Shown piece by piece: positions 1 through 10,000 of a DNA stretch of 64,000 nucleotides (its first letter is position 1; every line of letters begins with the position of its first letter). A program made the position numbers and the translations under genes. The stretch is from Chitinophaga sp. Cy-1792 (GTDB lineage Bacteria; Bacteroidota; Bacteroidia; Chitinophagales; Chitinophagaceae). The stretch covers positions 1,364,001-1,428,000 of the forward strand of contig NZ_VWWO01000002.1 of the NCBI RefSeq assembly GCF_011752935.1, given 5' to 3'. The notes beneath the pieces were generated by a model. It did not search any database, was not told the DNA's origin, and was given only the letters and a program-made list of their open reading frames with translations.

Positions 1-1641
1 GGCGATGAGGTCGAGCCCCTTTATCTCCACCGTACCGATATTCATCATCATCCAGCGGTACATACCATTTCCCTTGGGTACGGCTACTATTTTATCGGTA
101 ACCTTGATATAGTAAACATCCGTTTGAATTTTCCATTCGTTGAGTATCCTGCTTACTGGATTTCTACGGTAAGCAAATCCCAGATCATATTGGTGGGTAA
201 ATTCCGGCTTCAGACTGATATTCCCGATATCGGTATAATACAAGTCATTGAAGGTGGGCATACGGAAGATATTTTTATAGAATGCCCTTATGTTGAAATC
301 AGCTTCGGCAAAAGGTTTATAAGTGATAAAGTATGCCGGTGTGATTTCGCTTTTTCCGGGAGCTGAGGCTGCAGTATCACTTTGGGATTTATTGCCCCTG
401 GTCACCTGCTCGTTGATGAACGTACCTAAAACGCTGCCCTGCATTTTCACGGGGCCAAGGTCGGCAGCGCCTGCGAGGGCGATCAGCGAGGTAAATCTTT
501 TAGGAAACACAAAACCATCCAGGTTGGAGCTGAGGGTATTGTACTGGAAATCTGTAGATAAATCGACATCTATTTTTTTGGAGATACTGTATTTATTGGC
601 CACAGATCCGTACCATTCCTGCTGGTGGAAGGTGTTGTCTATATACATCAGGGTGGTATCCGGGTTGAGGTAACGCATATAGTCGTTGGCGTATTTGCCG
701 TTTACCTGTATATCATATCTTTGGGTTACATTCTTCTGAAACCCGCCCTGCACGAAGAAGTTGCGGTCCCATTGTCTTTGGGAGCGTTTCCATACGTTGT
801 TGACGATTGCACCGGGAATGCCTTTTTCTGCATCGTAGTAATACACTTTCGCGTTCCATTGTCCGCGGTCGATATTTCCATATAATCCGCTTTCTATTCT
901 GTGTGCGTTGATATCTCCGTTTTGCCTTATAGCTGTTGTATCCCAGGCGGTATGGCCTGTTTTTGCATATACTCTTTTGTACCGGAAGGGATATTTGCCG
1001 GAGGCGTTGATCAATTCACCGGAGAGGGAATAGTTAATTTTCGGTGTCAGTTTCTGTTCAAAAAGGATGGAGGGGTCTACCAGATCGAAAGAACCCGTTT
1101 TGTATACGGCCTTTACATGGGTGGATTGCAGGGAATCGAAGACAGGCTTGCGGCTGCGCAGATAGATGGTTCCTGATGAGCCATAGTCTTTGGCGGGCTG
1201 GAATATCTCGCTTTTCTGGCCATTGTAGACAGAGATAGATTCGATATTGTCCATAGAGAATTTACCGAGGTCTACCTGGCCATTCTGGGCGTTGCCCAAT
1301 TGTATACCATCGTAGAAGACGCCCATATGGTTGGTGCCCATGCTACGCATATCAACGGTTTTGAGGCCGCCGATGCCGCCATAGTCCTTCACCTGGACGC
1401 CGGCAAAATACCTGATGGCGTCTGCTACAGAAAAGCTGTTTAAACTCTTGAGATTTTCACCCGTGAGTTTTTGTGAAGGAATAACTTCTTTGTAAACGTT
1501 TGTAAGTACAGTAACACCTTTCAGGTCTTTTACACGTAATGAATCCACCTGGGTGGAGTCGCGGTAATGATGCTGTGCACACAGCGGCATACAAATAAAG
1601 GTTAAAAACGTTATCCCTAACGCTTTTAATGCATTGAACAT
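1..1641 (-). CDS. btuB: BtuB-like TonB-dependent outer-membrane receptor, partial (3' end outside window)
   Basis: The frame is open from an ATG at 1641 to the window edge (547 codons, no stop), so the C-terminal part of the barrel is missing. The first ~22 residues form a signal peptide ending near CMPLCAQ. A TonB plug follows, with the segment DAIRYFAGVQVKDYGG and then MRSMGTNHMGVFYDG, typical of plug domains. The rest alternates aromatic and polar residues as in beta strands. The gene lies directly downstream of a cobalamin riboswitch on the same strand. That points to uptake of cobalamin or a related corrinoid across the outer membrane, powered by TonB. The role is inferred from the riboswitch and receptor family. 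No substrate-binding residue was identified. Confidence 0.85.
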   Translation of the reverse strand, partial: MFNALKALGITFLTFICMPLCAQHHYRDSTQVDSLRVKDLKGVTVLTNVYKEVIPSQKLTGENLKSLNSFSVADAIRYFAGVQVKDYGGIGGLKTVDMRSMGTNHMGVFYDGIQLGNAQNGQVDLGKFSMDNIESISVYNGQKSEIFQPAKDYGSSGTIYLRSRKPVFDSLQSTHVKAVYKTGSFDLVDPSILFEQKLTPKINYSLSGELINASGKYPFRYKRVYAKTGHTAWDTTAIRQNGDINAHRIESGLYGNIDRGQWNAKVYYYDAEKGIPGAIVNNVWKRSQRQWDRNFFVQGGFQKNVTQRYDIQVNGKYANDYMRYLNPDTTLMYIDNTFHQQEWYGSVANKYSISKKIDVDLSTDFQYNTLSSNLDGFVFPKRFTSLIALAGAADLGPVKMQGSVLGTFINEQVTRGNKSQSDTAASAPGKSEITPAYFITYKPFAEADFNIRAFYKNIFRMPTFNDLYYTDIGNISLKPEFTHQYDLGFAYRRNPVSRILNEWKIQTDVYYIKVTDKIVAVPKGNGMYRWMMMNIGTVEIKGLDLIA

Positions 1642-1751
1642 AAAGGTTTGACAATTGAATCAGACAATGACCAGTCGCGGCCATGGAATGAAATGCTAAT
1701 AATGCTGAAAAAATTCAGAGTATGCTTTACTCAATTCCCTATCCTCGAGGG

Positions 1752-1955
1752 TGTTGAATCTGTCTGCAGTGGCAGGTTTCCTGACTTATTCTCACTTTGA
1801 ACGGCCTTCCCGTTTTTATAAAATAAAAACAGTGGCAAGTAGAACTCAAAGTGTTGTAACAGAACTTACAGTAGCGGGTCTGCTCAGGATTTGCACCTGA
1901 TTCCCTATTAATTCCGGCATAGAGAGTACTATGCTGAAAACCATTGCGGGGGCAA
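1752..1955 (-). promoter_or_regulatory. Cobalamin (AdoCbl-type) riboswitch
   Basis: On the minus strand the B12 box GCCACTG is at 1773-1767. About 100 nt upstream is the conserved core, read as GGGAATCAGGTGCAAATCC followed by GAGCAGACCCGCTACTGTAA (about 1910-1866). This is the diagnostic cobalamin aptamer pattern. It ends about 110 nt before the receptor ATG, so cobalamin would be expected to repress the receptor. The outer helix boundaries are estimated. Confidence 0.93.
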
Positions 1956-2103
1956 AGGTACAATTAAATATTTGAATTTTAACAAAATGCTAACGGAATG
2001 GCGGAAAGTGAACTGTTATGGTGGCATTATTGCAGGTGTTTGTGGGAGTATGTGAACCACCGGATTTTAGTTGTATTTTGGGAGAGGGAAAAATAGGTTC
2101 GCT

Positions 2104-2490
2104 ATGAAGCTTAAACTGAATACCATCATATTTTATGTGCAGGACCCGCAGCGGCTGAAGATCTTTTACCGGGATGTACTTGGTCTTACAGTGGTAGAGG
2201 AGGATGATATCTGGGTGTTATTGCAGGCGGGTGAAGTTTTCGTGGGTTTACACAAAATAGGTCCGGCATACGCCGATAAAATGACAGCGGGCCATCAGTT
2301 TGATAGCAATACAAAAATTGTTTTTGAGCTGGATGAAGATATTCAATTGGTACGAAAGCAATTACTGGAGCAAGGGGTTCCTATGCGGGAGCTGAAAACA
2401 TTTGATAATTATGATTACTGGCTTTGTGATGGTACTGATCCGGAAGGGAATGTATTCCAGCTGAAATACAGGAAACAAAATCTGGCATAA
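2104..2490 (+). CDS. VOC (glyoxalase/bleomycin-resistance/dioxygenase) family protein
   Basis: The protein has 128 residues. The opening KLKLNTIIFYVQDPQRLKIF followed by YRDVLGLTVVEED is the classic start of a vicinal-oxygen-chelate fold. The end, GTDPEGNVFQLKY, is the matching C-terminal strand with its Glu/Gln metal-site region. The ATG at 2104 is preferred over an upstream TTG (2071) because the fold begins right after it. The DUF3592-like gene starts 1 base after the stop, so the two are probably co-transcribed. The family includes glyoxalases, dioxygenases and antibiotic-binding proteins. The substrate cannot be read from sequence. Confidence 0.85.
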   Translation: MKLKLNTIIFYVQDPQRLKIFYRDVLGLTVVEEDDIWVLLQAGEVFVGLHKIGPAYADKMTAGHQFDSNTKIVFELDEDIQLVRKQLLEQGVPMRELKTFDNYDYWLCDGTDPEGNVFQLKYRKQNLA

Positions 2491-2491
2491 A

Positions 2492-2791
2492 ATGGCTGTA
2501 GTATACTTATCGGGGTTGATTCTCCTTATGCTGGTGATAATATTTCTTGTAAAGTCATTGTTCATTAACCCCTATTTACTAAAGAAAAACCATGCCTTTA
2601 CGACGGGTATTATAGTTAAAATTGAGCCATCCAATGAGGGGGCACCTACCATCCATTATGAATTTACGGTAGATGGCAAGGTTTACATGGGTTACATGGG
2701 ATTGGATATTTATGCAGATGTTTATGTGGGCGGGCAATACGAGGTAATGTATTACCCACCTGATCCTACTATAAGTGAGTTGCAGGTTTAG
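2492..2791 (+). CDS. Small membrane protein, DUF3592-like
   Basis: The protein has 99 residues. An N-terminal membrane helix (about residues 4-22, VYLSGLILLMLVIIFLVKSL) is followed by a small beta domain. Within it, THYEF-like strands (TIHYEFTVDGKVYMGY) and the ending YEVMYYPPDPTISEL resemble DUF3592, a small beta domain of unknown function. It starts 1 base after the VOC gene, suggesting one transcript, and is convergent with the LodB-type gene 12 bases away. The family call is from memory of the pattern; the function is unknown. Confidence 0.65.
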   Translation: MAVVYLSGLILLMLVIIFLVKSLFINPYLLKKNHAFTTGIIVKIEPSNEGAPTIHYEFTVDGKVYMGYMGLDIYADVYVGGQYEVMYYPPDPTISELQV

Positions 2792-2803
2792 TGTTTTGTA
2801 TTG

Positions 2804-3880
2804 TTAATTTCTTCTGCTCCAGAATGGCGCATCCTGCCATCTTCTTTCCTGGAGGTATTGTCCGGTAAGCATTTTAAGATACGTAGAGAAGGCGGTACTG
2901 ATGGCCCAGTCATACGCCCGGAGTGCGTCGTTGTCGCCATTCAGGTGGTCAGCGATGGCATGGCCTGCATAATAGCCGCTTTCCAGCGCGGAGGTGATTC
3001 CATAGGAAGAGATAGGGTCGTAGGAATAGGCGGCATCGCCTACTGCCAGCCATTGGTGGCCGCTACGTTGCTGCAGGTAGCCGGTTGCGGCGCTGGCTAT
3101 TGTAAGAGGCGTATCTGTGGCAGCGTTACCTGTTATCAATTCGCTGATCATAGTGGTAGTGGCAGCGCTTTGCAGCAGGTCTTTGCTGCTGCGTAAGGTA
3201 GCAGGTAGCAGGTCGGTGTCGGTCATGAAGCTTAATACCAGCTGTTTTTCAGTTAGGGGTGCAGCGTACCACCAGCCTGTCTGTACGGCTTCCAGGTAGG
3301 TGAACTGCTGTATACTTCCGGGCAAAGTGATACAGGTGGTGATGCCTGCCAGCCTGTCCAATGAGTTGCGTTGTATGCCCAGCTTACGGGCAACACGGGC
3401 TTTACGGCCGGTAGCATCTACGATAAATTTGCAGGTAATGGTTTGTATTGCTTTATTGGTAGCTATATAGGTGACATGCCATTGGCCGTTATTAAAGTTG
3501 GCGGCAGTCACGGTACAGCCAGGAAGGTATTGCGCGCCACGGCGGGTAACTTCCGCGGAGAGCTGTTCTTCGAAGATATCCCTGCATAGATGCCATCCCC
3601 GGGCTACGGTATTGGCAAAAAATGATTTATCTACCGGGTGTTCATCTCCCCATATAAACCTGTTGCCATAGCAGGTAAGATGACTGGGGTGGTGCAGTAG
3701 TGTTTCCAGCCCGGACTTCTTAAACAGGTGCCAGGATTGAGGGGGGATGGTTTCGCCGGGTTTTCGTACAGGCGTTGCCGAGGCCTCCAGAATGAGGCAT
3801 TCGTAACCCCGGCTGCGTAGCTGCAAAGCAGTGGCGGCACCTGCAGGGCCGCCACCGATAATTATTACTGGAATATTCAT
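2804..3880 (-). CDS. LodB-type FAD-dependent oxidoreductase (maturase of the neighbouring CTQ oxidase)
   Basis: The protein has 358 residues and starts at the ATG at 3880, where MNIPVIIIGGGPAGAATAL gives the dinucleotide-binding motif. The longer open frame upstream overlaps the LodA gene and has no FAD motif. Later landmarks are GWWYAAPL near the middle and GDAAYSYDPISSYG near the end, matching the tryptophan-halogenase/geranylgeranyl-reductase class of flavoproteins. The gene starts 5 bases after the LodA-family stop. In the lodAB and goxAB systems the flavoprotein partner is needed to form the cysteine tryptophylquinone (CTQ) cofactor, so the same role is inferred here. A stand-alone halogenase is the alternative, but the neighbour argues against it. 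Confidence 0.82.
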   Translation of the reverse strand: MNIPVIIIGGGPAGAATALQLRSRGYECLILEASATPVRKPGETIPPQSWHLFKKSGLETLLHHPSHLTCYGNRFIWGDEHPVDKSFFANTVARGWHLCRDIFEEQLSAEVTRRGAQYLPGCTVTAANFNNGQWHVTYIATNKAIQTITCKFIVDATGRKARVARKLGIQRNSLDRLAGITTCITLPGSIQQFTYLEAVQTGWWYAAPLTEKQLVLSFMTDTDLLPATLRSSKDLLQSAATTTMISELITGNAATDTPLTIASAATGYLQQRSGHQWLAVGDAAYSYDPISSYGITSALESGYYAGHAIADHLNGDNDALRAYDWAISTAFSTYLKMLTGQYLQERRWQDAPFWSRRN

Positions 3881-3885
3881 CCTGC

Positions 3886-5790
3886 TTACATTTCGTCTCT
3901 TCTGAATGGTTTGCGTTGCAGTATTCTGAGCTGACTGGCATCTACGCCGGCGGCAGTACGCAGGATAGCTCTTGCTTTCTGCAGTAATGGCGGCTGTGCA
4001 TGCTCTGCAATGAGTACCTGATCGAAGGTAGGGTCCTCTGTTGTAAAGCCAGGGCGCCCGGTTTCCACCCATAAGGTATTCGGGAGCGCCGGATTGGCCA
4101 TATCTGCCTCGAGTTTAACCTCTGTTATAATCCCCAGGTAGTGCCATTTCTCCACCATCCTTGCCAGCTTTGGCAGGTATTGTGTGCCCAGGTCACGCAG
4201 CCAGTCCTGGCGGTAGTCGAAGTGCTTGAGGCGTTGGTTGATATTGAGGTTTTTATCTGTCAGGCGCTGGAAGGAGGATTCAGACAGTACCTGGTTAGGA
4301 ACCCTGGCGGCCCAGAAAGAAGGAAGCATCAGGTAGGTGGTGGTATCATAGCCCGATAAGCAGCTGGCTTCATCTGTTTGCCATGGAACGCCCAGCCAGC
4401 GTGTCAGCGAGCCGGGGCCGCTGCCATCGATAGGGCCATTGGGGCCAACAGCTACTTCAGGTGTGAGTTCTTTACCATAATCATCTTTGGGTTCTACATT
4501 TTCAGGGAGGAGTTTAATCCTGAAAGGCTCTGCCCAGAAGATACGCTGACGGAAAGGCCAGGTGATTTCAATACCAGGATGGAAGGGGCCACCGAGGCAT
4601 TCTTCCAGCGGGGCTTCGATGAGGGCCTGTATCTGTTGTTCCAGTGTGAATTTGTCGAAATCGGTTCCTGCTTTGTTCCCTACAACAAAATGTCCCTGTG
4701 CCCACTGTGCCATTCGCTCGTATTGCGTTTTGGTCAGTGGCAGGTCTACATTAAACACATCTTCATAATCACCGAAAGCATCGCCATAGAACGGTGGTAT
4801 TTTTACGGGTGTATAATCCTTATTTTCCGGATCTCTGTACCATTGGAAAACCTTGGTGCGGAAGTCGCGGTAAATAGGGTCAGGACTCATCAGCTTCGCA
4901 AAATTTTCTGCCATGAGGTAGTCACTGGGAGAGTTTTGTCCGAACAACATATAGAACCCGTGGTTAACCCATTGTGTCTGCACTGTTCTGGAGATGATCG
5001 GATAAATATGTTTCCAGAATTCCAGCTGTGCAGGCTTAGGAATTTCACCGCTTTGCAGGAATAAATCTTCCACTACATCGTACATGGTTACTACCGCAAA
5101 CAGGCCTGGGCCGAAGTTGGGAGGCGTTACGGCTACCATGGCAGGCTTAACCTGGTAGGTAGCGTTGCCGATTGTAACGGATGCGAAAATGGTGCCATCA
5201 GCGGTGTCGTCATGCCAGCCAACGTTGTTGGCGAAGGTTGTTGGAGGCTCTTTAAAAGCAGAGGCGGAGGTGCCATCGGCGGGGATGACCAGCAGGCGGC
5301 CCTTATCATCTGTCCTGATTTCTCCCAATGGAACATTGATATCATAGAAGTACCCTTCATTGAAGAGTACGCCGCTTTGATTGATACCCTTGATTGTTTT
5401 GGGTTTTGGTAAGATGTTTAATTTGCTTCTGTCGGTTTCTTTGATATTCCGATGTTCGGTAGTTTTAGACTGTTCATCGGGGAGATCAGCAGCATTTTCG
5501 AAATCATACCAGCTGGATTTTCTATTTGCCAGGTTTACGCGCCATTCGATAGTTGTATTGGCGTCTGCTGTAATTTCCTTTACAGGGTTGTTGTTTTCAT
5601 CAAAAGCGTATATACGAAAGCGTGGTACCTGCTTTTTGATGCGTCCCTGATTGTCTTTATAGCCATTTTGGTGAGGAGGCTCTATGCCCGGCACATCTGG
5701 TGCAAGGAAATATTCATCGGAATTGCCGACTCTGGCAATACCTAGCGGGGGATAGATCGCCATTCTGGCGTATTCAGCTTTTTCTGCCAT
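3886..5790 (-). CDS. LodA/GoxA-family amino acid oxidase (CTQ-dependent)
   Basis: The protein has 634 residues and begins with the family signature IYPPLGIARVGNSDEYF. Near the C-terminus is SCLSGYD followed by LPSFWAARVPNQVL, where Cys477 fits the cofactor cysteine. MVEKWHYLG contains Trp549, which fits the partner tryptophan (72 residues apart). Known members (L-lysine epsilon-oxidase LodA, glycine oxidase GoxA) oxidise an amino acid with O2, releasing ammonia and H2O2. The gene sits between a catalase-family gene 20 bases upstream and the LodB-type maturase gene 5 bases downstream, an ordered operon. No signal peptide is visible, though known family members can be exported without one. Which amino acid is oxidised cannot be told. 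Confidence 0.88.
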   Translation of the reverse strand: MAEKAEYARMAIYPPLGIARVGNSDEYFLAPDVPGIEPPHQNGYKDNQGRIKKQVPRFRIYAFDENNNPVKEITADANTTIEWRVNLANRKSSWYDFENAADLPDEQSKTTEHRNIKETDRSKLNILPKPKTIKGINQSGVLFNEGYFYDINVPLGEIRTDDKGRLLVIPADGTSASAFKEPPTTFANNVGWHDDTADGTIFASVTIGNATYQVKPAMVAVTPPNFGPGLFAVVTMYDVVEDLFLQSGEIPKPAQLEFWKHIYPIISRTVQTQWVNHGFYMLFGQNSPSDYLMAENFAKLMSPDPIYRDFRTKVFQWYRDPENKDYTPVKIPPFYGDAFGDYEDVFNVDLPLTKTQYERMAQWAQGHFVVGNKAGTDFDKFTLEQQIQALIEAPLEECLGGPFHPGIEITWPFRQRIFWAEPFRIKLLPENVEPKDDYGKELTPEVAVGPNGPIDGSGPGSLTRWLGVPWQTDEASCLSGYDTTTYLMLPSFWAARVPNQVLSESSFQRLTDKNLNINQRLKHFDYRQDWLRDLGTQYLPKLARMVEKWHYLGIITEVKLEADMANPALPNTLWVETGRPGFTTEDPTFDQVLIAEHAQPPLLQKARAILRTAAGVDASQLRILQRKPFRRDEM

Positions 5791-5810
5791 AATATTGGTT
5801 TTATTGAGGT

Positions 5811-6836
5811 TTATTTACGTGCGGTGTGTGGTTCTGTCAGGGGGATACCGTTTCTGTCGCGGCGCAGGCGGGCGCCTTCTTCATACACTACTTTCCTGGC
5901 ATCACTGATACTGCCTATGGGTGTATGTTCTGCCAATGTATGCCATGGATTGTAAGAGAGATTTTCACCATAGGTTACCTGGCCGGGGGCGTCAATGTCC
6001 TGTTGATGTAAGATCAGTGTTGCAAAGAGCTGAGGGGCGGAAATATTTTCCGGCCAGCGCACCATTGCTTCATCCAGTGGCATGCTAGCCTCATCTGTTC
6101 TGAATTGCAGGTAAAAGCCCATGCGTACCTCTTCTTTGATCAATCTTTGTTTCAGTTCATCCCTGAGGTAACCAGGGTTATTGGTTGGGATAGCCGGGCC
6201 AGGACCTACGTTGATGGGTACCAGTTTATATTTTACGTAATCATTCGCTCCGAATGCATACGGCAGGCAGCTGCCATAAACTGCCGTGGCGACACTCGTT
6301 TCCGGCTTTTCCATTGCATCCAGGATTTTTGCTGTTTCTTCGTGGTCTTTCAGGTAGGAGTCGTAGTCGCGAAGTACCACTCCGGCATAGGTAAATTCGC
6401 ACATGTCTTTTGCTGTATTTACAAAAAAGACATCATGGTTCTGTAGAATGAAATCGGCCGTTAAGGCGTCTGATTCGCTCTCCAGTAACTTTTTACCGTC
6501 AACACCAAATAGTTTGATACCAATGCCGATGGTGGTTTTAAAATCGCCTAACCCTTGTTTGGTATCGCTTGAAAATCTTACCCAGGCATCCAGCTGGTCG
6601 TACTTGAAAATGCCAATACGGCGATGTGCCGGCACTTCTTTGCTTACTACGAAAGTAGCTTTGACCATGCCATGTTGTTTGGAAAATACAGGACGCCGTA
6701 CCGGGCATTGACCATCCAGTGCTCTTGGAAACTGGATCATGTCAATAAACATTTCCTTTAAACTGCTGGTAGGGTCTACATCGCAATTCACGGCCTTCTT
6801 ACGGCCCGAATTGTCCATGGGGTTTAATGCGTGCAT
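5811..6836 (-). CDS. Catalase-family heme protein
   Basis: The protein has 341 residues, shorter than a classical catalase (about 480-750). It has the core elements: SKQHGMVKATF with His55 as likely distal histidine, AWVRFSSD, and DFILQNHDVFFVNTA. Near the end, EHTPIGSISDARKVVY has Arg314-x3-Tyr318, the R-x3-Y pattern of the proximal heme tyrosine in catalases. It is the first gene of the minus-strand set catalase-LodA-LodB. A simple reading is that it destroys the H2O2 made by the CTQ oxidase. Members of this short catalase branch can have peroxidase or other hydroperoxide activity, so the reaction is less certain than the fold. Confidence 0.8.
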   Translation of the reverse strand: MHALNPMDNSGRKKAVNCDVDPTSSLKEMFIDMIQFPRALDGQCPVRRPVFSKQHGMVKATFVVSKEVPAHRRIGIFKYDQLDAWVRFSSDTKQGLGDFKTTIGIGIKLFGVDGKKLLESESDALTADFILQNHDVFFVNTAKDMCEFTYAGVVLRDYDSYLKDHEETAKILDAMEKPETSVATAVYGSCLPYAFGANDYVKYKLVPINVGPGPAIPTNNPGYLRDELKQRLIKEEVRMGFYLQFRTDEASMPLDEAMVRWPENISAPQLFATLILHQQDIDAPGQVTYGENLSYNPWHTLAEHTPIGSISDARKVVYEEGARLRRDRNGIPLTEPHTARK

Positions 6837-7030
6837 AACGTAAATCAGGTTTTGTTTTAAGTAGATGATTGTGTTGTTAAACGACGACTATGAGGGGGGA
6901 TTTGCTCTAAATGAAAATGCAATAAAATTCTTTGGTTATTCTGATAGATCAATATTACAGAAAATAAAATTTCTTCCAAAAAAAAGTTAATCTTCCTAAC
7001 AAAATATATTCATCTGCTTAAATAAAAATA

Positions 7031-7062
7031 AAAATCCTTCTTCGCGTGAAGAAGGATTTTTA
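7031..7062 (-). terminator. Intrinsic terminator after the Oar-like receptor gene
   Basis: An inverted repeat AATCCTTCTTC / GAAGAAGGATT with a short loop is flanked by A-rich and T-rich runs. It lies 20 bases past the receptor stop and can work in either direction. Confidence 0.85.
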
Positions 7063-7081
7063 TTTTTATTTATCAATTTTA

Positions 7082-10000
7082 TCAGAAGAAATATCTCACG
7101 CCTAACTGCACCTGGTAAGGGTCTCCACCAGGATTGGCAATGCCGCTGGTGTTGATGTCGTAGGTGTATTCGCGGGTATCTTTGCTGAAAGCGGAAGCGC
7201 TGTACAAGGATGTGTTACCGAAGTTGTGGCTGGCGCCCCATTTCTTATTCAGCATATTGGCGAAGTTGAATACATCAACAGAAAACTCAAAACCGCTGGT
7301 CCTGGAAACCTTGAAAGATTTTTGCAGTCTTAAATCCAGCGTGCCATAGAAACCATTAACACCACCGTTTCTTTCAGCGATCTTGCCTTCGGATTTTTCA
7401 ATATATTTTTTGAAGCTGCGGCCGGCGCCGGAGTTCAGCAGGTTGAGCAGTCCTGTTTTAACAGCAGCAGCTGTATTCGGATCATTCGGATTAAATACAT
7501 AGGCCAGGTCGTTGGTGCCGCTTACGAAATCCTGGTTGCTGTTTACACCAGACAACAGGCTGTAACGGGTACCGCCGATACCGGAGAAACGTACGCTGAA
7601 TACAAATCCTGCCACAGTAGGAGAGGTGCCGTACAATACTACCTTATGACGGAACTGTAAATCGGAGTAGGTCATTTTACTCAGGTCTCGTGGATCATCT
7701 GCCACCGGCAAACCTAAAGTAGCACTGTTGGCAACGTTACCATTGTAGGAGGAGTTGTCTTTGGAATCGTTCCAGGTATAGCTGGCGGTGATGTTACCAT
7801 CTTTGTAATAGCGATAGTTGACATCATACACAAAAGTATAGGTATTGTTTTTTCCTTTGCTGGTCAGTTCCAGTACTCTTCCGAAAGCGTTGCTGATCCT
7901 GCCATCGAGGTAGTTACCACTACCACCGCTGGTATTCATCTTTTCCAAAGGAATATATACACCTCTGTTAGCCTCTGCAGGCATAGTAAAGAATGGTTTT
8001 TCCACCATATTTTTATCTATGTAGAAGTAGTTGTTGCGGCCGTAGGTGAGGTAGGCAGAAAGGCCCATTCTCAGTCGGCTGGTAATATACCTGGTATAAT
8101 TGATATTCGCTTTGTAAACGATCGGTATTTTGGCATCAGGGCCGGTATAGTTGATGAGTGGCAGCTGGTTGGCGGCGAAAGTAGGTACGGTAGAAAGATC
8201 TTTTCTGAAAGCAGAGAAATCGGGAGAAGGGATATTTACTGAACTGGAGTTCAGGTTAACCGTTCCGAAATGTCTGCCGTCAAAGGTCAGGTTGTTGATC
8301 AGCATGTAGTTATTGATATCAGAGCTGAATACCCCTGCACCAAATTTGAGATAGTCTGTATGTTTCTCGTTGACGTCCCATGTCAGCTGAATCCTTGGCT
8401 GTGTTACAAAGGATTTGATGCCGTTGCTGGTGTTCAGGCCAAGTGCATCGTGTAAGGCCTGATTGAATGGCGCCTTAGGGTAGGTAGCCATATCAAAACG
8501 CAAGCCGGCAGTAAGGTTCAGGCCTTTACCCAGACTGGTCTGCAACTGCCCGTAAATACCGCCATTGAAGATAGTGGAGATCACACTTGGGTCAGCCACC
8601 AAAGGTACTTCGCGGTAGAAAGCATACGGTGTATTGTTTTTGAAGGCATCCATGCCCCTGTATACATAGCGGCCGTTGACCTCACTGCCATACAGTGATT
8701 TGGCATGGGTGTACATCATGTCCACACCGAAGGTATAGTTAACTTTTTCAGTATTGTAATACAGGTTGTCTGTCAGCTGGAATACATTGTTGGTAAAGCC
8801 TTCCTGTCCGAAGCGGTGACCACCAATCTGTATGGTGGTAGATTTGGTGGTACCGTTAGATAATACAGAAGTTACTTTTTCAACGATTGCTCTGGGTAAT
8901 GCGCCAGGTAACTCATCGTTCTGACGGCTTGCCTGCCAGGTGTAGAGGTGCTGTGCCTTTAATTCGTTGGTCAGCTTTGAACTGATGGTAGAGCGGAGTG
9001 TCAGCAACAGACTGTTATCCTTGTTGAAATCGTTGCCGGTAGACTCATACAGGTCGATGGCATTGTTGTCTATCAGGCCCAGTTTGTTGATGTCGTTGGT
9101 GTAGTTATCCCTGATGGTCAGGAGATTTTTATCGTTCAGCTGCCAGTCTAAGCGAAGGAAGCCTGCGTCGGACTTACGTGTTTTTCCGAAGGAACCATAT
9201 TGCGGATGTTGTGATACACCATATTTTGTTCTGGCGATATCTACAAAAGTATCCAATACGCTTCTGGTGATATTATATACCAGTTGGTCAGATGGAGATT
9301 GTACGTCAGCGATTACCAGGGAGCGGTTATCTGTCTGGTGGTCCCATGCAAAGAAGTAGTGTAATTTATCTTTGATAATAGGGCCGCCGATAGAGCCACC
9401 GAACTGATAGGTAGAGTAGTCGTTGTTTCTTTTGTTGCCACGGATATCATAGGGGCTGGATAACCAGTTGGCGCGGCCGAAGCCGAATACTGAGCCGGAA
9501 ACCGTGTTGGTACCGGATTTGGTAACAGCGCTTACGGTACCGCCACCTGATCTGCCCAATGTAACATCGTACTGGTTGGTGACCACTTTAAATTCACGAA
9601 CCGCTTCAATGGAGATAGAATAAGGGGCGCCACTTCTGGAGGTGGTAGGACCGGCAGAGGTAGGGTTCTTTGCAGTCATACCATCAATGGTATAATTAGT
9701 CCCTGATCCCAGCTGACCACTGATACTGTTACCGTTGCCGGTGAGTGGGGATAAGGCTGCCAGGTTAGCGAAGTTTCTGCCGTTGACAGGAAGTCTGTTC
9801 ATGTCGGTTGGCGTGATGGTGGTAGCTGCGCCGGCATTTACGATCGCTTTCTTGTTAGAGGTAGAAGTAATCGTTACCGCTTCCAGGTTGGAAACGGATG
9901 GCTCCAGGTCGAAGCTTACCTGCAGGACATCCCCCTGGTTGAGGGTATAGTCCTTTTTTTTCTGAGAACCAAACCCAATGGCTGATACAGTAATGGTGTA

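Noticed and set aside
323..673. Plus-strand frames across 124-1238
   Set aside because: They lie opposite the BtuB-like receptor, whose frame is open throughout and carries recognisable plug and barrel sequence.
4378..5064. 228-codon plus-strand frame
   Set aside because: It is antisense to the LodA-family gene, which has a full set of family motifs; the frame's product has none.
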